From IMG/VR virus record IMGVR_UViG_3300009128_000031, positions 1 through 45,606 of that record: a stretch of 45,606 bases of DNA; one strand, written 5' to 3'. The position numbers and the translations under genes were made by a program. The stretch's first letter is position 1; every line of letters starts with the position of its first letter. The notes beneath the pieces are model-generated. The model did no database searches and had not been told where the DNA came from. It saw only the letters and a list, made by a program, of their open reading frames with translations. This stretch comes from a virus. Shown here piece by piece: positions 33,558-39,826 of this stretch.

Positions 33558-34461
33558 GATCCATTGCCGGCGTCAATACCTTCTCAAGAAAGCTTGTTGC
33601 ACTCACATGCGTGGTTTCCTGCGTTGCGGTGACGATGATGATAATGAAGACGGTGACGGAACAGTCCCACCTCTTCTAGGATATGTGATTTCCACAAATG
33701 AAAACCATGTAGAAGCGTTTAAGACAATAAAGCCACAGTTTGTTAGGCTAGCAGGTGCTACTCTGGATAACTTTAATCGAACAGTTAATAGAGTCCGGTG
33801 GTATAGGAGCAGAGGTGTCTGGGTAGTGTTACTTATTGCCGATAGAAACAATGCTGAGAACACGCCGGTTGTTGCTGAACACTATGCTAAGTTCCTCCGT
33901 AGTGACGGGGTTATATACGAATGTTGGAACGAGCCTAATTTAATGGTGCCACCGTGGGCTGACTATCCAAGTAACTATTTAGACCCGGATAGATACTTTA
34001 ATATTTTTACTGAGTTCAGAAATAGATTGAAAATTGTTGATCCTAATATCAAGGTAACTCTGGGAGGATTAGCTGGTGGTGCTAAAGACAAAGAAGGTAC
34101 GAATCTAAAATCCGTAAGTGCTTTAACTTACAGACAACGGTTAGCTGATTTAGGTATTGTCCCGTTAATAGATTATTGGAATTTCCATACCTACGGTGAT
34201 AAGAAGTTCTATACTAATTTAGCGCAATGTAGGAAGCTTGACCCGGGGAAGCAAATTATTATTGGTGAGTTTGGTAGTGACAGGGATGAAGCTACTAAAA
34301 TAGCCCATTACAAAAAGTGTATAGACAGGTTTACCGCAAACAAAATATCAATCGCTATTGTGTACGCATGGGAAAACGGCGGTGAATGGTCTGTTTGTAC
34401 TAAACCTGCGTACAAAGAATGTATCAGGACATATAGGCGGCATCCAAGCACAATACAGTGA
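33532..34461 (+). CDS. Clan-A glycoside hydrolase (GH39/GH5-like)
   Basis: A 309-residue TIM-barrel enzyme. The acid/base motif WNEP (Glu134), the NFHTYG strand (His219) and the nucleophile motif GEFGS (Glu246) are intact and about 112 residues apart, as in clan-A retaining glycosidases. The N-terminal 44 residues are Cys/Arg-rich and then acidic (CGDDDDNEDGD), not a normal signal peptide. It sits among holin- and spanin-like genes, and no standard endolysin was recognised, so it may be the cell-wall or capsule-degrading lysis enzyme. Substrate unknown. AGAGGTG precedes the ATG. Confidence 0.8.
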   Translation: MNWKEAIHKIHCRRQYLLKKACCTHMRGFLRCGDDDDNEDGDGTVPPLLGYVISTNENHVEAFKTIKPQFVRLAGATLDNFNRTVNRVRWYRSRGVWVVLLIADRNNAENTPVVAEHYAKFLRSDGVIYECWNEPNLMVPPWADYPSNYLDPDRYFNIFTEFRNRLKIVDPNIKVTLGGLAGGAKDKEGTNLKSVSALTYRQRLADLGIVPLIDYWNFHTYGDKKFYTNLAQCRKLDPGKQIIIGEFGSDRDEATKIAHYKKCIDRFTANKISIAIVYAWENGGEWSVCTKPAYKECIRTYRRHPSTIQ

Positions 34462-34475
34462 AAAGGAGGTAACTT

Positions 34476-34661
34476 ATGGCTAGTTTGTTAGCGTGGTTAA
34501 AGAGTAACATTGTTGAAATACTGGCTATCTGGGGTGGATTACAGATAGTTATTAGCGGTATCGTTAAGCTGACACCTACGAAGAAAGACGATGAGATGTG
34601 GGCGAAAGCTATTGCTGCTATTAATAAGCTTCTCACTATTGGGACTTCAAAAAAAAAATAA
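34476..34661 (+). CDS. Small holin-like membrane protein
   Basis: A 61-residue protein with one hydrophobic helix (NIVEILAIWGGLQIVISGIV) and a basic C terminus. AAAGGAGG lies nine bases before the ATG. A small helix with a basic tail next to a glycan hydrolase suggests a holin or pinholin, but one helix alone does not prove it. Confidence 0.55.
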   Translation: MASLLAWLKSNIVEILAIWGGLQIVISGIVKLTPTKKDDEMWAKAIAAINKLLTIGTSKKK

Positions 34662-34677
34662 AGAGAGATCGTCTCTT
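34649..34677 (-). terminator. Intrinsic terminator shape for leftward transcripts
   Basis: Minus strand: AAGAGA-CGATC-TCTCTT (34677-34661), a 6-bp stem, followed by TATTTTTTTTT. The stem is AT-rich, so it may be weak. It lies inside the rightward late region and would end leftward early RNA that runs past 35107. Confidence 0.5.
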
Positions 34678-34719
34678 GGCTTCATGGGTTACTGGAAACG
34701 TTAAGATTGGAGCAGTTAT

Positions 34720-34926
34720 ATGAGCATACTATCTACTATTGGGATAGTGCTAGGATTTTTGCGTACATTATTCGGCTGGGTAGGTAACATAATAGCGTTT
34801 ATTAGAGAACGAATATTGCGTAAACGCCAAATAAGGAAGAAACTTTATGAAGAAGGAAAGGAAGCGATTAAGAGTGGAGATAGCGACCAGCTTACTCGTA
34901 GCCTTAATCGCATTAACCGTAGGTAG
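34720..34926 (+). CDS. Small membrane protein with basic tail, possible spanin partner
   Basis: A 68-residue protein: N-terminal hydrophobic helix (LSTIGIVLGFLRTLFGWVGN) and a very basic second half (RERILRKRQIRKKL). It overlaps the next gene by 80 bp in another frame. A membrane protein whose gene overlaps a lipoprotein-like gene recalls the Rz/Rz1 layout, though the coil is shorter than usual. Confidence 0.5.
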   Translation: MSILSTIGIVLGFLRTLFGWVGNIIAFIRERILRKRQIRKKLYEEGKEAIKSGDSDQLTRSLNRINRR

Positions 34927-35110
34927 TGGGTGCGGTAAGACAGTTGTTTATGTATTGCGTGATAACAGCTGTTTCCCTATCGCTACAGGTACGGCTATTA
35001 AAGCAGCTACAGGTGAGTATCGGACAACAGCAGAGCCAGGGTACTTTATGACCTCAGTGTATATCGAGGATGTAATCGCTGCTAAGTTAAAAGACCCTGA
35101 CTTACCTTAA
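34847..35110 (+). CDS. Lipoprotein-like small protein
   Basis: An 87-residue protein. A basic start and hydrophobic helix lead to LTVGSGCGK, which resembles a lipobox, although Gly at -3 is atypical. The mature part is short and polar. The gene is partly nested in the preceding one, similar to an outer-membrane spanin subunit (Rz1-like). It ends the rightward genes and overlaps the leftward micro-gene by 4 bp. Confidence 0.5.
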   Translation: MKKERKRLRVEIATSLLVALIALTVGSGCGKTVVYVLRDNSCFPIATGTAIKAATGEYRTTAEPGYFMTSVYIEDVIAAKLKDPDLP

Positions 35111-35187
35111 TGGTTCCTGTGTATAAACACATGCGCTGCAAACCAGCCTATGTAGAACCCTACAAATAATCCAAGGACAAACCACAT
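35107..35187 (-). CDS. Micro-protein, single membrane helix
   Basis: A 26-residue peptide that is nearly all hydrophobic (MWFVLGLFVGFYIGWFAAHV, then a His/Arg tail). GAAGGAAA precedes the ATG. It is the last leftward gene and overlaps the end of the rightward operon by 4 bp. Expression is uncertain. Confidence 0.4.
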   Translation of the reverse strand: MWFVLGLFVGFYIGWFAAHVFIHRNH

Positions 35188-35188
35188 A

Positions 35189-35257
35189 TCAGTTTCCTTC
35201 AGCTATAACTATTAGTGCTAGTAACACAACAATAATCATAACCACATTCTCTAACAT
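35189..35257 (-). CDS. Micro-protein, single membrane helix
   Basis: A 22-residue peptide with a hydrophobic core (VVMIIVVLLALIVIA). AAAGGAAA precedes the ATG. It lies just upstream of a second membrane micro-gene. It may be real or chance; the paired ribosome sites favour it. Confidence 0.4.
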   Translation of the reverse strand: MLENVVMIIVVLLALIVIAEGN

Positions 35258-35271
35258 TTTATTTCCTTTCA

Positions 35272-35375
35272 CTAACTAGCCCAGGTTGCCCCTCCCTGGG
35301 TAACCGCTACCGACCTTTGTTCATAGGTTTGAAGGTGGTGGCTCAATCCCCTGGGTGCATTGCACCCCTAGTTAG
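35272..35375. ncRNA. Candidate structured element between convergent operons
   Basis: A perfect 8-bp closing helix, CTAACTAG (35272-35279) with CTAGTTAG (35368-35375), encloses three arms: CCCAGG/CCTGGG (35280-35285 with 35295-35300, or alternatively 35350-35355); GCTACC/GGTGGC (35306-35311 with 35337-35342, one T-G wobble) stacked on ACCT/AGGT; and GGGTGC/GCACCC (35353-35367). It could fold in RNA of either strand. The 3' arm contains the stop codon of the leftward 35368 gene. The two competing pairings for CCCAGG suggest alternative states. No U-tract, so not a simple terminator; tRNA features are absent. Confidence 0.5.
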
Positions 35376-35589
35376 TCTCGTTTAATTCCTTGTACGCATC
35401 CCTCTTACCTCTCAGGTAGAGGATCTCCTGTTTCGTTGTTTCCAATGCTTGCTGTAACTGCACGAAATACTGTTCCTTTTCCACCAGCTGTTGTTCAACT
35501 ATTGAACATGGACTTGGTGTTGTAACCTCTTCTGCCAGAGCGACTGAGCAGAGTAGGGCGCTACTTACTATTGCGATTATTACTTTCAT
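35368..35589 (-). CDS. Exported coiled-coil protein
   Basis: A 73-residue protein with a canonical signal peptide (MKVIIAIVSSALLCSVALA, then EEV). The mature part of about 54 residues is a coil (VEQQLVEKEQYFVQLQQALE). It is probably periplasmic. It starts 29 bp inside the preceding zinc-ribbon gene. Confidence 0.6.
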   Translation of the reverse strand: MKVIIAIVSSALLCSVALAEEVTTPSPCSIVEQQLVEKEQYFVQLQQALETTKQEILYLRGKRDAYKELNETN

Positions 35590-35725
35590 TTTCCTCCTCC
35601 TTTTTAAATTTGGTATCCCATGCTTTCACCTGTTTGTAGAAACATTCTACGCACACTTCTTTTCGTTCTAACTCATACTGGTTGTGGGAGCAGATGATCT
35701 CTCCACACCGTTCACACGTTCTCAT
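35561..35725 (-). CDS. Small zinc-ribbon protein
   Basis: A 54-residue protein with CERCG (near residue 4) and CVEC (near 25) and a Lys/Glu-rich tail. GGAGGAG precedes the ATG. It overlaps the DUF1064 gene by 4 bp and the exported gene by 29 bp. Function unknown. Confidence 0.6.
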   Translation of the reverse strand: MRTCERCGEIICSHNQYELERKEVCVECFYKQVKAWDTKFKKEEENESNNRNSK

Positions 35726-36060
35726 ATCTCCTCCAGGTCGATTCCATACTCCAACTTTAAAAGTTTACGTTTGATCCTATAGGCCTGGGTTTTAGTAGCA
35801 TTCCCACCTTTAACGTCGTAGAGTTTCCAAGTAGGTATACCTTCTGGCCCAGACGCATAACATACAAGAAAATCAGCGAAATATTTTCCTCCATAAGCGA
35901 ATTTAAAAGGCACTTGTCGAGCAACAAAGATCACCCGTTCTTTGGGATCTTCCGCTCTTCGGAGAAGGTCGAACTCAGCTGCCCTCCTACTTTCCTTGCG
36001 ACTATCATACAGCACCCCGTTATACATGGTTTTAATTGCGTTATATTTATTCCTCTTCAT
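35722..36060 (-). CDS. DUF1064 family endonuclease-like protein
   Basis: A 112-residue protein matching the phage DUF1064 pattern: KYNAIKTMYNGVLYDSRKES at the start, a central RQVPFKF, then YFADFLVCY and LYDVKGG, and a basic helix (TQAYRIKRKLLKLE). The acidic ADF and DVKG positions fit a PD-(D/E)XK-type nuclease core. In phages it lies with replication and recombination genes and may resolve junctions. It is coupled by ATGA overlap to the gene before it. Confidence 0.82.
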   Translation of the reverse strand: MKRNKYNAIKTMYNGVLYDSRKESRRAAEFDLLRRAEDPKERVIFVARQVPFKFAYGGKYFADFLVCYASGPEGIPTWKLYDVKGGNATKTQAYRIKRKLLKLEYGIDLEEI

Positions 36061-36212
36061 GAAATCTCTTCCGAAACAATTAGTTTTATATATTCTTCAA
36101 TAAACTTTTCATCAGTAATTAAATCCTCAATCTTTTGCTGTGCGTCCTCCATACGAAGGTTGCTATACCCATACTTGTAGAGCAAATCTTGTAACTGTTC
36201 CCGTGGATTCAT
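36057..36212 (-). CDS. Small helical protein
   Basis: A 51-residue acidic helical protein (MNPREQLQDLLYKYGYSNLR...). It overlaps the genes on both sides by 4 bp, so it is translationally coupled. GGAGG precedes the ATG. No family recognised. Confidence 0.55.
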   Translation of the reverse strand: MNPREQLQDLLYKYGYSNLRMEDAQQKIEDLITDEKFIEEYIKLIVSEEIS

Positions 36213-36388
36213 TTAGCCTCCAATCGTCTAATTATCTCGTTAATTGCATTACCCACCGCTAAGTTACGGTGTGGGTTTGGATCGTCGCTGTCCGCTAGAG
36301 CAACGGCGAAACCTTTTTCAAATACATCCTCTAACACGTCCCTGAGTTTACGCCTAAGTATTCGTGCTTTTGGGTGTTCAAAGTACAT
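36209..36388 (-). CDS. Small helical protein
   Basis: A 59-residue basic protein (MYFEHPKARILRRKLRDVLE...). GGAGGA precedes the ATG. Its stop TGA overlaps the next ATG, and it overlaps the upstream gene by 11 bp. Function unknown. Confidence 0.55.
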   Translation of the reverse strand: MYFEHPKARILRRKLRDVLEDVFEKGFAVALADSDDPNPHRNLAVGNAINEIIRRLEAK

Positions 36389-36533
36389 TATCTTCCTCCA
36401 GCATGATTAGGTACAGTATCTCTATTCGTTGCGCTGCGTAGAACCTGTATAACTCCTCTTGTTTCCCCCAATAGATGCTCATTTTTTGTTCCAAATGTGT
36501 GAGGCGTTTGCGTAAAATACCTTTTGAGATCAT
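36378..36533 (-). CDS. Small helical protein
   Basis: A 51-residue protein (MISKGILRKRLTHLEQKMSI...), helical, with basic start and acidic end. AGAGGG lies before the ATG, which overlaps the upstream stop (ATGA). Function unknown. Confidence 0.5.
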   Translation of the reverse strand: MISKGILRKRLTHLEQKMSIYWGKQEELYRFYAAQRIEILYLIMLEEDNVL

Positions 36534-36658
36534 CGTTCCCTCTTCCGGTTTATCCAATCAACTATTCCGAGTAAGACCAAGAGCAAGGACACTAGCATAA
36601 CGAACGAGCCTATTGTTACTAGGATAACCATAGCTGTAGAGAGTAGTTTTTCAATCAT
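36530..36658 (-). CDS. Membrane micro-protein
   Basis: A 42-residue protein, mostly one long hydrophobic stretch (VILVTIGSFVMLVSLLLVLL) with a basic end (NRKRER). GGAGGA precedes the ATG, within the end of the upstream gene. It may be one or two short membrane helices. Function unknown. Confidence 0.55.
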   Translation of the reverse strand: MIEKLLSTAMVILVTIGSFVMLVSLLLVLLGIVDWINRKRER

Positions 36659-36803
36659 TTTCTTCCTCCTCATCTGTCCAAGCAGGGTACGACTCTCTCA
36701 TGTATGTGTCTTCGGGCATTAAGTTACAGTACGGACACCCGTGATCCCCTTCCTCACCTTCTGGGACTCTAAAGTAACGGTGGCATCTATGGCATGTACT
36801 CAT
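36651..36803 (-). CDS. Small zinc-finger protein
   Basis: A 50-residue protein from ATG 36803 (CAGGAG upstream): CHRCH near residue 4 and CPYC near residue 23, then a very acidic tail (DEEEEND). It overlaps both neighbours. Likely a zinc ribbon with a protein-binding tail. Confidence 0.6.
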   Translation of the reverse strand: MSTCHRCHRYFRVPEGEEGDHGCPYCNLMPEDTYMRESYPAWTDEEEEND

Positions 36804-36955
36804 TCTTTTTCTCCTGTTGGATTTTCTTTCATTGCCTTGTAAGAAATCCTTACAATACAATCCGGGCAATATAGATCCCCCATAATGTCGTAACAGCCTC
36901 TAACCCCACAAATGTCACACACTTCATCTGGATAAAATGGGTATTCTCTGGTCAT
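36800..36955 (-). CDS. Small zinc-ribbon protein
   Basis: A 51-residue protein from ATG 36955 (GGGAGG upstream): CDICG near residue 13 and CPDC near residue 30. It overlaps the Dam gene and the next zinc-finger gene by 4 bp each. Confidence 0.6.
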   Translation of the reverse strand: MTREYPFYPDEVCDICGVRGCYDIMGDLYCPDCIVRISYKAMKENPTGEKE

Positions 36956-37389
36956 TGTTTCCTCCCAAATATAACTATGCAACTCGGAAAAGGAGCAGAA
37001 TTTTTACTATCATTAAACTTTAATCTACCTTTGATAAATCTTATTTCGTCCGCTTTCATAACATAATCATGCCACCATTTAGTATCTGTACGAGCCGGTA
37101 ATAAGCAAACAACTCTACCCCCTGAACATACATACCAACTTTCTTCCCATGCTTTTTTTACCCACTTTCTTATCTCTCTCCCATAAGGTGGGTTCATCCA
37201 ACATGGCTTTACCCAAGATTGATTTAACGCATCATCTTTTTCTGTATAAAATTTATAGCATTTAGCATTATCTTTATTAGCACATACATCTAAAAGAAAA
37301 TTAAATTCTTTATTTAACTCATCATACAACCATTGAGGGGTTGCATATTCACAAGTCAAAGATGTCATTAATCCTTTAAACTTTTTCAT
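36952..37389 (-). CDS. Phage DNA N6-adenine methyltransferase (Dam-like)
   Basis: A 145-residue protein of the phage Dam family. The start EYATPQWLYDELNKEFNFLL, the catalytic NPPY (residues 66-69), LLPARTDTKWWHD and the end SAPFPSCIVIF are all typical. It transfers a methyl group from SAM to adenine N6, perhaps shielding phage DNA from host restriction. ATG 37389 is chosen because GGAGGGG precedes it. The length is normal for the short phage form. Confidence 0.9.
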   Translation of the reverse strand: MKKFKGLMTSLTCEYATPQWLYDELNKEFNFLLDVCANKDNAKCYKFYTEKDDALNQSWVKPCWMNPPYGREIRKWVKKAWEESWYVCSGGRVVCLLPARTDTKWWHDYVMKADEIRFIKGRLKFNDSKNSAPFPSCIVIFGRKQ

Positions 37390-37400
37390 GCTCCCCTCCT

Positions 37401-37574
37401 TCACAGCTCCTTAATCATCTTAGGTATAGGACACCACTTTGGGTGTGTTTTAATTTTATCGCAGACACTATTTTTCGATGTTGCTATAAACTTAATCTGT
37501 TTATGGTCATTGCTATCTTTTCGTTTTGTCCAATAATAATCGTAGCAATATTTACAACAAAAACATGCTATCAT
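37401..37574 (-). CDS. Cys-rich small protein
   Basis: A 57-residue protein from ATG 37574 with MIACFCCKYCYDYYW at the start and later single cysteines, probably a zinc site. GGGGAG precedes the ATG. It overlaps the upstream gene by 4 bp. Function unknown. Confidence 0.55.
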   Translation of the reverse strand: MIACFCCKYCYDYYWTKRKDSNDHKQIKFIATSKNSVCDKIKTHPKWCPIPKMIKEL

Positions 37575-37939
37575 TTTTCTCTCCCCAGCCTTTCTGAGAT
37601 TGCTTTTGCTATTAAATCGCACGCATCTCTTCCCATACCAAAACTAAAATTATACTTGTAAGCTATATCGCTAATTTCTTTTTTGCTCGGCAACTGGGTT
37701 ACTTGTTTGCGTAATTCCTCTATATGCTCTGGTATTGATTTCCCTGTATATTCTTTAATTCCCAATGCTTTCCATGCTTGAGTACAACAACAATCCTTAC
37801 AATGTAGATTGCCTTCTATTACCCATGCTTCAAAAGCATCACAGGCTTGGTTGTAGCCATCCTTTATGCACTCAACACAAGTATCAGCTTCACAACAATG
37901 GTTAAATTCACTTAACGCTTTCTTTTCCGGCTTCTTCAT
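37571..37939 (-). CDS. Cys-rich hypothetical protein
   Basis: A 122-residue protein with cysteine clusters near the N terminus (HCCEADTCVECIKDG, then CKDCCC near residue 47) and a helical C-terminal half. Starts MKKPEKK. The ribosome site AAGGAGCGT is inside a junction sequence shared with two neighbouring genes. Function unknown. Confidence 0.6.
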   Translation of the reverse strand: MKKPEKKALSEFNHCCEADTCVECIKDGYNQACDAFEAWVIEGNLHCKDCCCTQAWKALGIKEYTGKSIPEHIEELRKQVTQLPSKKEISDIAYKYNFSFGMGRDACDLIAKAISERLGREK

Positions 37940-37954
37940 GGTGTACGCTCCTTT
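37929..37954 (-). repeat. Repeated gene-junction sequence, copy 1
   Basis: Minus strand AAAGGAGCGTAC, then ACC, then ATGAAGAAG. It encodes the end of one gene (KERTP in the related copy) and the start of the next (MKK). Related copies lie at 38114-38139 and 38408-38433. Confidence 0.65.
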
Positions 37955-38124
37955 ATCTTATTAAAATATGTAGATATTTTTTTCCCACAATACATGCAAT
38001 ACTTAAATCCTTGTTGTTCAAGGCTTGTACCTGCAAGCACAAACATATCACCACAACTAGTATGAAAATATGCAGGATTCTCCGGCTTATAAATTAACCA
38101 TTTACATTCTTTCCGCTTCTTCAT
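37936..38124 (-). CDS. Small zinc-ribbon protein
   Basis: A 62-residue protein with a late knuckle pair, CMYCGKKI (near residue 43), and earlier Cys7 and Cys24. It ends KERTP, the same as the next upstream gene, because both ends lie in a repeated junction. Coupled by ATGA overlap. Confidence 0.6.
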   Translation of the reverse strand: MKKRKECKWLIYKPENPAYFHTSCGDMFVLAGTSLEQQGFKYCMYCGKKISTYFNKIKERTP

Positions 38125-38139
38125 GGAGTACGCTCCTTA
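38114..38139 (-). repeat. Repeated gene-junction sequence, copy 2
   Basis: Minus strand TAAGGAGCGTAC, then TCC, then ATGAAGAAG. It differs from copy 1 at a few bases only and has the same role: ribosome site plus overlapping stop and start. Confidence 0.65.
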
Positions 38140-38375
38140 CTTGGCTTATGTATCCATATTGTTTGGTTTTTTTCTTCCATTGCGGGTTTTGTATACGGTA
38201 AATACATATCAAGTGCAGGGTCAGTAACAGTTTTATGTGACCAATCCACAACAGACTCCTCTGGCTCATCCCATACTTTTATGGTTTCAAGTTTCTGGAT
38301 AATGGTTACTAGCATGAATGTGTTTATTGTTACCGCAATCCAAATTGTAATCAATAGTGCTGTTGTTAGTTTCAT
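38121..38375 (-). CDS. Membrane-anchored small protein
   Basis: An 84-residue protein: N-terminal membrane helix (LTTALLITIWIAVTINTFML) and a polar, acidic domain ending KPSKERTP. AGGAGGTC precedes the ATG. It overlaps a short upstream frame in another phase. Function unknown. Confidence 0.6.
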   Translation of the reverse strand: MKLTTALLITIWIAVTINTFMLVTIIQKLETIKVWDEPEESVVDWSHKTVTDPALDMYLPYTKPAMEEKNQTIWIHKPSKERTP

Positions 38376-38418
38376 TCTGACCTCCTAATGGACATTCCTT
38401 TTTAATTGGCTTCTTCAT
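38287..38418 (-). CDS. Possible overlapping small protein
   Basis: A 43-residue frame starting MKKPIKKECPLGG behind AAGGAGCGT (junction copy 3). It overlaps the membrane-anchored gene by 89 bp in another frame. The good ribosome site supports translation, but it may only be a leader or a remnant of a gene like the MKKPEKK protein at 37571-37939. Confidence 0.35.
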   Translation of the reverse strand: MKKPIKKECPLGGQNETNNSTIDYNLDCGNNKHIHASNHYPET

Positions 38419-38433
38419 TCCGCACGCTCCTTG
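38408..38433 (-). repeat. Repeated gene-junction sequence, copy 3
   Basis: Minus strand CAAGGAGCGTGC, then GGA, then ATGAAGAAG. It encodes the C-terminal KERAE of the upstream gene and a new MKKP start. Confidence 0.6.
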
Positions 38434-38843
38434 TTGATTTTTACTAATAATTTACTTAATGGACTTTTAGGAAAATCTGTTGGGTAATTATCTTTAAATG
38501 CCGCAGACTTTTCTTTTTGATAGTCATATAACTCAAATTTCCATATTGTCAATTTTTTCCCTTTATTTTCAATTAAAAATCTAATAAATTCAATAGGTGG
38601 TAAAGCTAATTCAAAACAATTGTAGATACTAGAAATATTAACTGGCTGAATATCAATTGTTTTAAGCCATATTTCTTTTCTTACCCCCAATTCATAATTA
38701 ATATTTAATGCTATATCTTTATATTTTGATGGAATAGTTATAGCAATTTTTAATACACCATCTGTATTTCCAATATTAATTTTTTCAGTTACCAAAGTTT
38801 TATTCTTTTTTATTGTCAGTTTATTAAATTCACCTATTTTCAT
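38415..38843 (-). CDS. Hypothetical protein, AT-rich
   Basis: A 142-residue protein from ATG 38843 (AAGGAGG upstream). It is beta/alpha mixed and Lys/Ile/Asn-rich (KIGEFNKLTIKKNKTLVTEK). Its very low GC content contrasts with the GC-rich DNA just upstream, which suggests separate origin. It ends KERAE in junction copy 3. No family recognised. Confidence 0.6.
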   Translation of the reverse strand: MKIGEFNKLTIKKNKTLVTEKINIGNTDGVLKIAITIPSKYKDIALNINYELGVRKEIWLKTIDIQPVNISSIYNCFELALPPIEFIRFLIENKGKKLTIWKFELYDYQKEKSAAFKDNYPTDFPKSPLSKLLVKINKERAE

Positions 38844-38845
38844 CA

Positions 38846-38970
38846 CCCTCCTTACCGCACAGCGGCTGGCAGGATTCCCCACTCTGCTCCGACTGTATGC
38901 GTCCAGATTGCACCACCGCAATTTACCCTCGCAACGGGCGTCCTTACCATGGCATTAAAATGCCACAGCC
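38846..38970 (-). other. GC-rich leader segment with hairpins
   Basis: About 125 bp without a supported gene, markedly richer in G and C than both sides. Minus-strand hairpins include GGCATT-TT-AATGCC (38964-38951), ATTGC-N6-GCAAT near 38920 and CCGC-TGT-GCGG close to the next ribosome site. It could be a 5' control element of the 38415-38843 gene or a small RNA. An open frame runs through part of it but lacks a ribosome site. Confidence 0.4.
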
Positions 38971-38980
38971 ATCTGTGCTT

Positions 38981-39130
38981 TTATCTCTTAAAGAACCGTT
39001 CTGTTAACATTGCAACCAATATCAACCCAGCTATTACCAGATTTATTACCTTACCCCACATCCAGGGGTTTGTTTGACCCAGTACAACGAAAAGTAGCAG
39101 TATGATAATGTCACCTTGGCGTTCGGTCAT
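38981..39130 (-). CDS. Two-helix membrane micro-protein
   Basis: A 49-residue protein with two hydrophobic segments (DIIILLLFVVLG and VINLVIAGLILVAML) and a basic end (ERFFKR). The ATG is three bases after the HNH gene's stop, so coupling is likely. Holin-like in shape but encoded in the early operon. Confidence 0.55.
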   Translation of the reverse strand: MTERQGDIIILLLFVVLGQTNPWMWGKVINLVIAGLILVAMLTERFFKR

Positions 39131-39132
39131 TT

Positions 39133-39687
39133 TTAATTGCCACCCCCATATACTTTTTTAATCCAACTTTTATCTGTTGGTGTTTCTGGTAATCGAATTG
39201 CAGTTTTCCTCTTAATTTGTTTTTGTACGTTATATGGCCTGTATCCCCACGCTTTAAATAACTCTTGTGTACGCTTTGTTGCATGTTCCAGTATAATCGT
39301 TACCTTAGTCCTTGGGTGATAGATAGTTGAGTTAAGTGTTACAGGTGTGTTACGGTTTTTTAGGGTATCTGTGCATGAAAAAGGGGCTGTAACACTTGTA
39401 AGGGGCCTTTCTGTGCGTTTTAAGGGCATTCTGTGGGGTCTAATACTTTTTTGCTGAGAAAACGTAGAATCGGTATCAATCAAGTGATCTATGCTCAGAT
39501 GGCATTTACGGCAAATACCCAATAAATTTCGTGCTTGGTTGTTGTTGTGGTTTTGGTCTATATGGTGCAGCGTTTGTACTGGATTCTCACAATAAAAGCA
39601 CTTCTCTTTAGTTTTTATTCGTTTCTTTAGCTCTTTACCATAACGATACTTGTTCATATAATCCTTGTTTTTATCTCTTGTTCTCAT
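39133..39687 (-). CDS. HNH endonuclease-like protein
   Basis: A 184-residue protein from ATG 39687 (GGGAG upstream). CFYCENPVQTLHHIDQNHNN, then ARNLLGICRKCHLSIDH, gives a full HNH zinc site in the first 75 residues. The remaining 110 residues are basic and probably bind DNA. A free-standing homing-type nuclease is likely; a host-DNA degradation role is also possible. Confidence 0.8.
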   Translation of the reverse strand: MRTRDKNKDYMNKYRYGKELKKRIKTKEKCFYCENPVQTLHHIDQNHNNNQARNLLGICRKCHLSIDHLIDTDSTFSQQKSIRPHRMPLKRTERPLTSVTAPFSCTDTLKNRNTPVTLNSTIYHPRTKVTIILEHATKRTQELFKAWGYRPYNVQKQIKRKTAIRLPETPTDKSWIKKVYGGGN

Positions 39688-39754
39688 TAAACACTCCCAT
39701 TTAAAACATAATACTCGTTGTAAAAAATTTTCATTCATCCCATTTTAGCCCTCT

Positions 39755-39826
39755 TCAGCGCTCATTTAATAAATTTATCTTAAATAAAGCTAATTGAGAT
39801 TCATTATTTTCTTTAATTTTCAACAT
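39755..39826 (-). CDS. Possible micro-protein
   Basis: A 23-residue polar helix (MLKIKENNESQLALFKINLL...). AAAGGAAA precedes the ATG, and it overlaps the previous micro-gene by 7 bp. Weak evidence. Confidence 0.3.
   Translation of the reverse strand: MLKIKENNESQLALFKINLLNER

Noticed and set aside
35279-35355. Possible tRNA-Asn (7-bp acceptor-like stem, GTT in a loop)
   Set aside because: Loop has 8 nt, position after GTT is C instead of a purine, and no T-arm pairs.
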